Below are positions 15,681 through 22,311 of a DNA stretch of 43,187 nt, in pieces. Source of the DNA: Bacteroidales bacterium (lineage in GTDB: Bacteria > Bacteroidota > Bacteroidia > Bacteroidales > FEN-979); assembly GCA_028706295.1 (NCBI GenBank), contig JAQWBQ010000026.1, positions 1 to 43,187 of the forward strand, given 5' to 3'. The position numbers were made by a program, and so were the translations under genes. The notes beneath the pieces were generated by a model. The model did not search any database. It was not told the DNA's origin and worked only from the letters and a program-made list of their open reading frames with translations. The first letter of the stretch is position 1; the number at the start of each line of letters is the position of its first letter.

Positions 15681-16062
15681 AGTGAAGGTGATTCCTTGCA
15701 GCGGTATTGGCAAGGTTTTCGGGCTGGTAGCCCGGGAGGCAACCCTGAAGACCGTCCTGGAACTTTGCCCGGAGAAGTCGGAAACGGTGTGCCTTGCATA
15801 CATCGTAACCGGTGACGAGGAAGTGAAAGAGCGGATGAGCGGCTCTGTTTGCATAACGGTTGATGGCTGTCCGAAAATGTGTGCGTCCAAGAATGTATCG
15901 CTATCCGGAGGGGTTGTTGTGGATGAAGTGAAAGTCCTTGACACGGTCAGGGATCACAAGGGAAAGAACTTCGGATCGGCTACGGAACTTAGCGACGACG
16001 GGTATCTGGTCGCAGATGAGATCGCGGCAAGGATCGAAAAACGAATCCATGAAATTTTATAA
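15664..16062 (+). CDS. DGC-domain putative metal-binding protein
   Basis: 132 aa DGC-family protein. Conserved cysteines: Cys12 in VIPCSGIGK, Cys35, Cys43, Cys63, and the DGCPKMC motif with Asp67-Gly68-Cys69 and Cys73. It starts inside the end of the DGC-lipoyl gene; the first ATG gives a 17-base overlap, and a second in-frame ATG at 15670 gives 11. The N-terminal half is alignable by eye with the first domain of the fusion protein and with the next gene, so three DGC copies lie in a row. DGC proteins are annotated as zinc-binding with unknown biochemical role. In this context the cysteine site may hold metalloid or a metal cofactor; that is inference. Confidence 0.8.
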   Translation: MQMSNKVKVIPCSGIGKVFGLVAREATLKTVLELCPEKSETVCLAYIVTGDEEVKERMSGSVCITVDGCPKMCASKNVSLSGGVVVDEVKVLDTVRDHKGKNFGSATELSDDGYLVADEIAARIEKRIHEIL

Positions 16063-16067
16063 GGAGG
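16061..16067 (+). promoter_or_regulatory. Strong Shine-Dalgarno site
   Basis: AAGGAGG sits seven bases before the ATG at 16075. It fixes the start of the third DGC gene and is a textbook site of a kind not seen before most other genes in this window. Confidence 0.75.
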
Positions 16068-16074
16068 TTTAGTT

Positions 16075-16524
16075 ATGGCAGTACTGAAAGTCGGCATATT
16101 ATCCTGCAGCGGGGAAGAATGTCTTGGAGGAACCATCTCAAGGCTCGCAACGCGAAAGGTCCTGGAAGAAATGACCATGGTTGACACCGTGACGCTATGT
16201 CTCCCGCTCTATAATGCAGGCGGCACGGAGGAAAGAAACTTTGCAAGTGCCTTTCCGACGATCTCGGTGGATGGCTGCGATAAGCTTTGCGCCAAAAGGA
16301 GCACCGAAAAATACAGCGGCAGAATCAACGGATCCATCGATGTTTCAAAGATCATAGGAAATGAAAATGCGCTCAACACTAGGATCATCAGAAATATAGA
16401 TTTAGAAGAAGAACATTATCAAATGGTGGATGAAGTCGCCGTAGAGATCGTAAAAGCGATCGGTACACTTGATCCGGACTCCTTTTCAGGGAAAACTTTC
16501 CGCGGATGCGGTTGCGGCGGATAA
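16075..16524 (+). CDS. DGC-domain protein with Cys-Gly tail
   Basis: 149 aa, third DGC protein of the series. Conserved residues: Cys11 and Cys16 in LSCSGEECLGG, Cys42 in TLCLPLY, and DGCDKLC with Asp66-Gly67-Cys68 and Cys72. It ends with RGCGCGG, an added CxC-type tail that could bind a soft metal or metalloid or make contact with a partner. It follows the second DGC gene by 12 bases and has the best Shine-Dalgarno site of the island. It is the last gene of the coupled set; a 94-base gap with repeated motifs separates it from the membrane genes. Function unknown beyond a cysteine-rich binding site. Confidence 0.8.
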   Translation: MAVLKVGILSCSGEECLGGTISRLATRKVLEEMTMVDTVTLCLPLYNAGGTEERNFASAFPTISVDGCDKLCAKRSTEKYSGRINGSIDVSKIIGNENALNTRIIRNIDLEEEHYQMVDEVAVEIVKAIGTLDPDSFSGKTFRGCGCGG

Positions 16525-16562
16525 ACAGCAGCTATGAAGAGGAAAAATGAGGCAAATGTTTT

Positions 16563-16620
16563 AATTACGATTGAGCAAGAATTACGATTTACGATTGAAC
16601 AAGATTTTTAATTGACGAAT
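16563..16620 (+). repeat. Dispersed intergenic repeat, copy 1
   Basis: Contains two related units, ATTACGATTGAGCAAGA and TTTACGATTGAACAAGA, followed by ATTGACGAAT. The same units occur in reverse orientation at 19798-19835, about 3.2 kb away. The repeat ends on the start codon of the next gene. Confidence 0.6.
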
Positions 16621-16903
16621 GGAAAAAAAAGAACAGTCAGGGGAAAATTTCCGCGATCAGGCCGGCGGAAGGTGCGAATGTGATGGCGATTGCTGTCAAC
16701 CCCGGAAAAAAAGTGTCTGGCCGAAGGTAATTTTCACAATCGTGATGGTAGCTGCACTGGCAATCGTTGCTGCAAAGCTCTCACACGGCCCTGACCCGGT
16801 AAATCCTGCATTGCGCGATCAGAAAAGCGCCGGTTGCAAGGATTCAGTTGCGTCGAAATCGTGTTGTGATACCGCGAAAACATCCTCCTGTTGTCCTAAA
16901 TAA
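16619..16903 (+). CDS. Small Cys-rich single-pass membrane protein
   Basis: 94 aa. A cytoplasmic N-terminal part has a cysteine group CECDGDCC (about residues 19-26). One membrane helix (about 34-53, VIFTIVMVAALAIVAAKLS) follows, and the remaining tail carries further cysteines (AGCKDSV, SKSCCDT, SSCCPK). With 10 Cys in 94 residues and pairs on both sides of the membrane, it looks like a soft-metal or metalloid-binding relay. It lies 5 bases before the CcdA-like permease gene, so the two probably act together. Not recognised as a named family; could not be assigned by homology. The ATG overlaps the end of a repeat element, so an alternative start is possible but none is obvious. Confidence 0.7.
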   Translation: MEKKEQSGENFRDQAGGRCECDGDCCQPRKKSVWPKVIFTIVMVAALAIVAAKLSHGPDPVNPALRDQKSAGCKDSVASKSCCDTAKTSSCCPK

Positions 16904-16908
16904 TCGTT

Positions 16909-17610
16909 ATGGAAACCTGGATCAATCACATTTTAAATAACGGGCAGGCATCTCCGGTGGTTTTATTTGCAGTATTATTGCTGGGGATGCTGAGCGTGTT
17001 CACCTGTGCATGCAACGTGGCCATTCTCGGAGTCGTGGCTGGATATTCCGGAGCGGACGCCGTAAGCGGGAAGTCAAAATTGGTGTTTTGGAAAAGCACA
17101 GCTTTTCTGATCGGCACTGTGCTCTCCATGTCCCTGATCGGAGCGCTATTCGGTTTTGCGGGTAAATGGATTTCCGACTCACTCGGAAATTACTGGAAGA
17201 TCGCGGCAGGGTTGATCGCCATCGTGTTCGGACTCTATTCCATGGATTTGGCGCCATTCCGGTTGCCGGAAATCAAATTTTCCGGAGGAGGTTCACGACC
17301 GGGTGTTTTACCGGCAATCGTGATGGGACTTACTGTGGGTGGGTTATCGGCCGCCTGTAATACCTGTTGCAATCCGTTCTTCCCGGTAATACTTGCGGCT
17401 TCCTTTGTCAAGGGATCTGCCCTGTGGGGCTTTTTAATGCTGTTGTTCTTTGCACTGGGTTTCGCGATCCCACTGGCAGCCATTATCCTGGGAATCGGTA
17501 TGGGTCTGGGGAAAATTTCAGGGGCACTCACTGCAACTGTCCGGATCATCAAATACATCGGGGGTATCGCATTGGTGCTCCTGGGTTTTTATCTGCTTCT
17601 GAGCCTGTGA
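16909..17610 (+). CDS. CcdA/DsbD-like membrane thiol transporter
   Basis: 233 aa, six or more membrane helices. Motifs are VFTCACNVAILG (about residues 31-42) and SAACNTCCNPFFP (about 147-159), giving two Cys clusters in the membrane at the positions of the CcdA redox pair, with an extra Cys in each. It is related in plan to the ArsG-like permease at 12887 but clearly different in motif detail. Probable role: moving reducing equivalents, or a thiol-bound ligand, across the inner membrane together with the adjacent Cys-rich peptide. It is followed after 78 bases by the Acr3 gene. Confidence 0.8.
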   Translation: METWINHILNNGQASPVVLFAVLLLGMLSVFTCACNVAILGVVAGYSGADAVSGKSKLVFWKSTAFLIGTVLSMSLIGALFGFAGKWISDSLGNYWKIAAGLIAIVFGLYSMDLAPFRLPEIKFSGGGSRPGVLPAIVMGLTVGGLSAACNTCCNPFFPVILAASFVKGSALWGFLMLLFFALGFAIPLAAIILGIGMGLGKISGALTATVRIIKYIGGIALVLLGFYLLLSL

Positions 17611-17688
17611 TGGATGGAATTATGCTGAAACGGGTAAATATATGAAAATCAGAAAAGTTCTTGTGACCTATAATTCAAAATATTGCCG

Positions 17689-18735
17689 ATGAAGACAAGA
17701 CTGAAATTTCTTGACCGATATCTTACCCTATGGATATTCCTGGCAATGGGAATCGGGGTGGTTGGAGGCTGGTTGTTCCCCGGTATCGCCGGTTTCTGGA
17801 ATTCAATGTCATCCGGAACAACCAACATCCCTATCGCCATCGGATTGATTGTGATGATGTACCCGCCCCTGGCGAAAGTCAGGTATGAAGAGCTTGGCGA
17901 TGTGTTCAAAAACACGAAAGTGCTGGGTTTATCTCTGGTTCAGAACTGGCTGATCGGACCGATCCTGATGTTCCTGCTGGCCATCATCTTTTTACAATTC
18001 AATGTCGATTACATGTACGGGCTGATCCTGATCGGACTGGCCCGCTGTATTGCCATGGTGATCGTATGGAATGAGCTTGCCAAAGGCGATACCGAGTATT
18101 GTGCGGGGTTGGTCGCTTTCAACTCGATTTTTCAGGTGCTTCTGTTTTCGGTTTATGCATACCTGTTCATCGCTGTTTTCCCGGCCTGGTTCGGTCTTCC
18201 GACAAACAACGCAGTGGAAGCCATAACGATCGGACAAATTGCCAAAAGTGTATTCATCTACCTCGGAATACCCTTTATAGCAGGGTTCCTGACAAGATTT
18301 ATCATGATAAGGATCAAGAGCAAGGAATGGTACCATACTAAGTTCGTTCCGAAGATCAGTCCACTCACACTTATTGCATTGCTTTTCACAATCCTGGTGA
18401 TGTTTTCGCTCAAGGGTGAATACATTGTAAAGATCCCGCTTGACGTAGTCCGCATTGCCATCCCGCTGACCATCTATTTCATCATCATGTTCCTGCTGTC
18501 ATTCTTCATGAGCAAGAAGGTCGGGGCAACCTATGAGCAAAGTGCAACCTTATCCTTCACGGCTGCCAGCAACAATTTTGAGCTGGCGATAGCCGTTGCC
18601 ATTGCGGTATTCGGGATCAACTCGGGAGAAGCATTTGCAGCAGTCATCGGACCGTTGGTAGAGGTTCCGGTGCTGATTGCACTGGTCAACGTCGCACTGA
18701 AATTTAAAGCGAAGTATTTTCAGGAAGTTAAGTGA
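17689..18735 (+). CDS. acr3: Acr3-family arsenite efflux transporter
   Basis: 348 aa from the ATG at 17689 (a TTG two codons earlier is less likely). About ten membrane helices and the conserved Acr3 segments [18 protein letters not shown] (about 52-69), WLIGPILMF, and [19 protein letters not shown], in which Cys120 is the conserved thiolate needed for arsenite transport. Acr3 exports arsenite using the proton gradient. This is the clearest arsenic gene in the window and supports arsenic as the ligand of the upstream ArsR. No ArsR-type operator was seen directly before it, so it may be expressed by read-through from the module upstream. No arsenate reductase (arsC) gene is present in the window. 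Confidence 0.95.
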   Translation: MKTRLKFLDRYLTLWIFLAMGIGVVGGWLFPGIAGFWNSMSSGTTNIPIAIGLIVMMYPPLAKVRYEELGDVFKNTKVLGLSLVQNWLIGPILMFLLAIIFLQFNVDYMYGLILIGLARCIAMVIVWNELAKGDTEYCAGLVAFNSIFQVLLFSVYAYLFIAVFPAWFGLPTNNAVEAITIGQIAKSVFIYLGIPFIAGFLTRFIMIRIKSKEWYHTKFVPKISPLTLIALLFTILVMFSLKGEYIVKIPLDVVRIAIPLTIYFIIMFLLSFFMSKKVGATYEQSATLSFTAASNNFELAIAVAIAVFGINSGEAFAAVIGPLVEVPVLIALVNVALKFKAKYFQEVK

Positions 18736-18923
18736 TCTTACCGGAGATAGTGATTTCACCGGTCAAACATCCAGTTCCTTGCCTTTAAGGTAAGCGATCC
18801 GGAGGTATTTTTTCCTGGTTTCTGCATCGACGGCAAGGATCGAGTGGAAATAGATGTGATCCAACATCATTTCAAGGATGCTGATATCCCCGCTCCCCTT
18901 CCCGGTTTGAATTACAAATATTT

Positions 18924-18931
18924 TATCTTTG
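18924..18931 (+). promoter_or_regulatory. -7 promoter box for cysC
   Basis: TATCTTTG fits TAnnTTTG exactly and lies 29 bases before the GTG at 18961. It shows that the longer open frame beginning at 18844 is not the true start. Confidence 0.6.
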
Positions 18932-18960
18932 CACACACTTACCAAAACTACCTTGAATTC

Positions 18961-19581
18961 GTGAACACATTGAATAACAACATTTTTCCGGTTCACCATG
19001 AGATCCTCGGAAGGGATGAAAAGGAGGAACGCCTGCACCAGCATGCCCGGGTGATCTGGCTTACCGGGTTGTCGGGCGCCGGGAAGACCACCCTTGCAAA
19101 GCATCTGGAACAACAGCTCTTCGACCGCGGATTTCTTACCCAGATTCTCGATGGCGACAACATCCGTTCGGGGATCAACAACAACCTCGGATTTTCGGAT
19201 GCCGACCGCTATGAAAATATCCGCAGAATTGCAGAGATCTCGAAGCTCTTCGTGAATTGCGGCATCATCACCATCAACTGTTTCATCAGCCCGACCGAAG
19301 AGATCCGTTCCATGGCACAAAAGATCATCGGCACGGAGAATTTCACCGAGGTCTTTGTGAATGCGCCCATTCAGATATGCGAAAAACGTGATGTAAAAGG
19401 ACTCTATTCCCGGGCACGCCGGGGCGAAATCGCCGAGTTCACAGGAATCACCTCCCCTTTCGAAGTCCCCGTTCATCCTGATATCGAAATCCGCACCGAC
19501 CTGCTTACCATCGATGAATCGGTTCAGAGACTCCTCGATTTCATACTTCCCTCGATTGGTGTCGGGTCTTCGGTAACATGA
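18961..19581 (+). CDS. cysC: Adenylylsulfate (APS) kinase
   Basis: 206 aa. Phosphorylates APS with ATP to give PAPS. Start: GTG at 18961 (or TTG at 18970), because a promoter box lies at 18924 and the typical start NNNIFPVHHEILGR follows. The P-loop GLSGAGKTT is at 36-44. Then come ILDGDNIRSGINNNLGFS, the APS-binding region RYENIRRIAEISKLF, the lid region KGLYSRARRGEI, and the C-terminal FEVPVHPDI. All family landmarks are present. No sulfate adenylyltransferase, PAPS reductase or sulfotransferase is in the window, so it is separated from the rest of the sulfate pathway. It has its own promoter and is probably not part of the ars island. Confidence 0.93.
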   Translation: MNTLNNNIFPVHHEILGRDEKEERLHQHARVIWLTGLSGAGKTTLAKHLEQQLFDRGFLTQILDGDNIRSGINNNLGFSDADRYENIRRIAEISKLFVNCGIITINCFISPTEEIRSMAQKIIGTENFTEVFVNAPIQICEKRDVKGLYSRARRGEIAEFTGITSPFEVPVHPDIEIRTDLLTIDESVQRLLDFILPSIGVGSSVT

Positions 19582-19861
19582 TATCTTCAATGCATTCTTA
19601 ATTTTTAATCGGGTTTATTTTAAGCATAACAATTTTTTCTCTTTTCTTTAAATATCCTGAGGGGATACTTGGAATTCTATTACACAGAGAACCACAGAGA
19701 AATAAACAGAGTGCCACGGAGATTGACTTCCTTAATTATAAATGTTAAAGGAGATCAGCAGCATTAAACAATTCACGCATTCACTCATTCACTCAATAAT
19801 TCGTCAATCGTAAATCTTGTTCAATCGTAAATTCTGTTCCGTCCAAATTGAAGGTTTTTTG
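19582..19861. other. Intergenic region with short degenerate repeats
   Basis: No gene seen. Holds a run of related units around ACAGAGAACCACAGAG (about 19682-19722), a small tandem repeat of ATTCACTC type (about 19771-19795), and the inverted copy of the 16563 repeat. Such remnants are common in Bacteroidota intergenic DNA. Confidence 0.55.
19798..19835 (-). repeat. Dispersed intergenic repeat, copy 2 (inverted)
   Basis: On the minus strand it reads TTTACGATTGAACAAGATTT and then ACGATTGACGAATT, sharing a 20-base core with the repeat at 16563-16620 in the opposite orientation. The pair brackets the Cys-rich peptide, CcdA-like, acr3 and cysC genes. Confidence 0.6.
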
Positions 19862-19869
19862 TAAGTTTG
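19862..19869 (+). promoter_or_regulatory. -7 promoter box for the GH31 gene
   Basis: TAAGTTTG matches TAnnTTTG and lies 20 bases before the ATG at 19890. It supports that start over the longer frame beginning at a TTG at 19848. Confidence 0.55.
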
Positions 19870-19889
19870 AAACCGATAAGTCAGCTATT

Positions 19890-22280
19890 ATGAAAAAAAC
19901 CTTATTGCTTTTATGTCTGCTCTTTCCGCTGTGGGCGCTGTCGCAGGGGGAACAGCCTGTTTTATCCGGGAAGGTCAGATCGATCACCCGGAACGATCAC
20001 GCGGTGACCATCCGTACTACCAACGCCTACGCCGAAATCCTTTGCTATTCGCCGACCGTTCTTCAGGTGCGGTTATCGAGAACGGCTCCGGCAGAAAATT
20101 TTTCGTACGCGGTGATCCAAAAACCAACCGTAAATTTCACCGGTCTCAGGGACGACGGGGCTTCTGTCACTCTTACAACCGATTCTTTACAAGTAACGAT
20201 TCATAAAGATCCCTTCAGGATCGTTTTTATTAACAGGGAAGGAAAGGTTCTTTCTGAGGATTATGAAGCGATGCCGTTTACATGGCTGGGCACCGAGGTG
20301 ACTTGTTACAAAAGGCTCTTTCCGGATGAAAAGTTTGTCGGACTGGGCGAGAAGGCCGGTCCCCTGAACAAGCGCGGAAATTCTTACAAAAACTGGAATT
20401 CCGATGTCCCGGCTTACGCGACCAATCACGACCCGCTGTACCAGTCGATCCCTTTTTTCATGGGAATCCACAACCAGGTGACCTACGGGATCTTTTTAGA
20501 CAATTCCTACCTGACAAAATTCAATTTCGGCGCCTCTACCGACGAGCAATTTTCTTCCTTTTCGGCCGCCAACGGGGAGATGAACTACTATTTCTTCGGA
20601 GCCAAAGGGTTGGCTGGAATTTTGCGCGACTATACCTGGCTTACCGGCCGGATGCCGATGCCGCCTTTGTGGAGCCTGGGTTATCAGCAGTGCCGCTGGA
20701 GTTACTATCCCGAATCAGAAGTCATCGGACTTGCCCGCAAATTCAGGGAGAAAAATATCCCCTGCGATGTAATCTATCTCGACATCGATTATATGGATGC
20801 CTACAAGATATTTACCTGGAACAAAGATCGATTCCCGCGGCCCAAAACCATGACCGACCAGTTGAATGACCTGGGTTTTCACCTTGCGGTTATCGTCGAT
20901 CCCGGGATCAAGGTCGAAAAGGGATATTTTGCGTATGATGAGGGAGTTGTCAACAATTTCTTCGTGAAATACCCCGATGGAAGGAACTACATCGGCAATG
21001 TGTGGCCCGGCCGCTGTCATTTCCCCGATTTCACCAGTGAACCGGTGAGAAAATGGTGGGGAAATTCATTTTCAAGGCTCGTCGGTGCGGGCGTGGAAGG
21101 GTTCTGGAACGACATGAACGAGCCCAGTGCCTGGGGACAATCCATTCCCGATGTGTTACAGTTCTCTTTTGAGGGCAGGAATGCCACCATGGCCCGGGCG
21201 CATAACCTTTACGGACTGGAGATGTCGCGGGCAACTTTCGAAGGTACCCGGGGATTGTTGAAAGGGCGGAGACCCTTTGTACTGACACGTGCCGGGTACG
21301 CCGGCATTCAGCGTTTTTCGGCCGTGTGGACGGGCGACAATGAGGCTACCGACGACCATATGCTGCTTTCGGCGCGGATGACTACCGGGATGGGACTTTC
21401 GGGAGTTTCCTTTGTCGGCCCCGACTTGGGCGGATTTATCGGGAACCCGTCGAAAGAACTTTATCTGCGCTGGCTTTCGCTGGGTGTCTACACCCCGTTT
21501 TTCAGGAATCATTCGGCCTGGGACACCAAGAGTAAGGAACCCTGGTCGTTCGGACTGGATATCGAAAACCTTTCGAGGGAGCTGATCTCCCAACGGTATA
21601 AACTCCTTCCCTATATCTATTCGGCTTTTTATGAGTCGACCCAAAGCGGAATGCCCGTCGCCCGGAGCCTTGCCATCCCTTATCCTTTTGATGAAAAAGT
21701 TTACTGGGAAAAATACCAGAACGAGTACCTTTTTGGTGATAACCTGCTGGTTTGTCCGGTTTCTTGTACCCAGAATGCTGTTAAAGTGTACCTACCCGTC
21801 GGGCATTGGTACCGCCTGGGATGCGACGCGTCCTTCGAGGGTGGTTCGGAGATCACCGTCGACGCTCCATTGGACGACCTGCCCGTTTTCGTCAGGGCCG
21901 GGGCCATCATCCCCATACAAAGCGTCGTTCAATTCACGGATCAGAAGCCCGACAGCCGTTTAGAGGTTCATGTTTACTCCGGCAAATCAGGAAGTACGTT
22001 CCGATATTATGAAGATGACGGTGTGACCTATGATTTTGAGAATGGATCATCCTATAAACGGGATTTCATTTACGATCCCGCTGCAAAAACCATTACCCTT
22101 AACCCTGCCGAAGGATCTTTTGTAACGAAGTTCACCGGGATCAGGCTTATCCTGCATGATTTTGATGAGCCCATGAGTGTTAAATTAAATGGCTCCGATC
22201 ACATGATGAAGATGCGGTCGGTTCACGAAAAAGTCGTGGATCTGCCGTTAAACAATGATAAAATGGTCATCCGGTACTAA
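19890..22280 (+). CDS. Secreted GH31-family alpha-glycosidase
   Basis: 796 aa. Signal peptide at residues 1 to about 20 (LLLLCLLFPLWALSQ). An N-terminal beta-sandwich (about 25-225) precedes a TIM barrel (about 230-560). The GH31 nucleophile is Asp408 in GFWNDMNEPSAW, and the likely acid/base is Asp483 in WTGDNEATDDHM. Other family landmarks are CDVIYLDIDYMD, GPDLGGFIGNPS, FRNHSAWD and the C-terminal beta domain with YEDDGVTYDF. GH31 enzymes hydrolyse alpha-glucosides or alpha-xylosides; which one cannot be told here. The signal peptide puts it in the periplasm or on the surface. The next gene encodes a lipoprotein starting 31 bases later, so they are probably co-expressed. No SusC/SusD pair accompanies it. 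Confidence 0.93.
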   Translation: MKKTLLLLCLLFPLWALSQGEQPVLSGKVRSITRNDHAVTIRTTNAYAEILCYSPTVLQVRLSRTAPAENFSYAVIQKPTVNFTGLRDDGASVTLTTDSLQVTIHKDPFRIVFINREGKVLSEDYEAMPFTWLGTEVTCYKRLFPDEKFVGLGEKAGPLNKRGNSYKNWNSDVPAYATNHDPLYQSIPFFMGIHNQVTYGIFLDNSYLTKFNFGASTDEQFSSFSAANGEMNYYFFGAKGLAGILRDYTWLTGRMPMPPLWSLGYQQCRWSYYPESEVIGLARKFREKNIPCDVIYLDIDYMDAYKIFTWNKDRFPRPKTMTDQLNDLGFHLAVIVDPGIKVEKGYFAYDEGVVNNFFVKYPDGRNYIGNVWPGRCHFPDFTSEPVRKWWGNSFSRLVGAGVEGFWNDMNEPSAWGQSIPDVLQFSFEGRNATMARAHNLYGLEMSRATFEGTRGLLKGRRPFVLTRAGYAGIQRFSAVWTGDNEATDDHMLLSARMTTGMGLSGVSFVGPDLGGFIGNPSKELYLRWLSLGVYTPFFRNHSAWDTKSKEPWSFGLDIENLSRELISQRYKLLPYIYSAFYESTQSGMPVARSLAIPYPFDEKVYWEKYQNEYLFGDNLLVCPVSCTQNAVKVYLPVGHWYRLGCDASFEGGSEITVDAPLDDLPVFVRAGAIIPIQSVVQFTDQKPDSRLEVHVYSGKSGSTFRYYEDDGVTYDFENGSSYKRDFIYDPAAKTITLNPAEGSFVTKFTGIRLILHDFDEPMSVKLNGSDHMMKMRSVHEKVVDLPLNNDKMVIRY

Positions 22281-22311
22281 TCCTGATGAAAAATCTCTCA
22301 AAAACGCACCG

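Noticed and set aside
18736-18800. Terminator after acr3
   Set aside because: Only a 5-base ACCGG/CCGGT dyad and a weak second one, without a T-run.
18844-18960. N-terminal extension of APS kinase from a GTG at 18844
   Set aside because: A promoter box lies at 18924-18931 within it and the extension does not look like a kinase N-terminus.
18763-19590. Long minus-strand open frame (275 codons)
   Set aside because: It lies opposite cysC, whose plus-strand product has a complete APS kinase motif set; the minus product has no recognisable features.
19680-19800. CRISPR array
   Set aside because: The repeats are short, irregular and lack uniform spacers.
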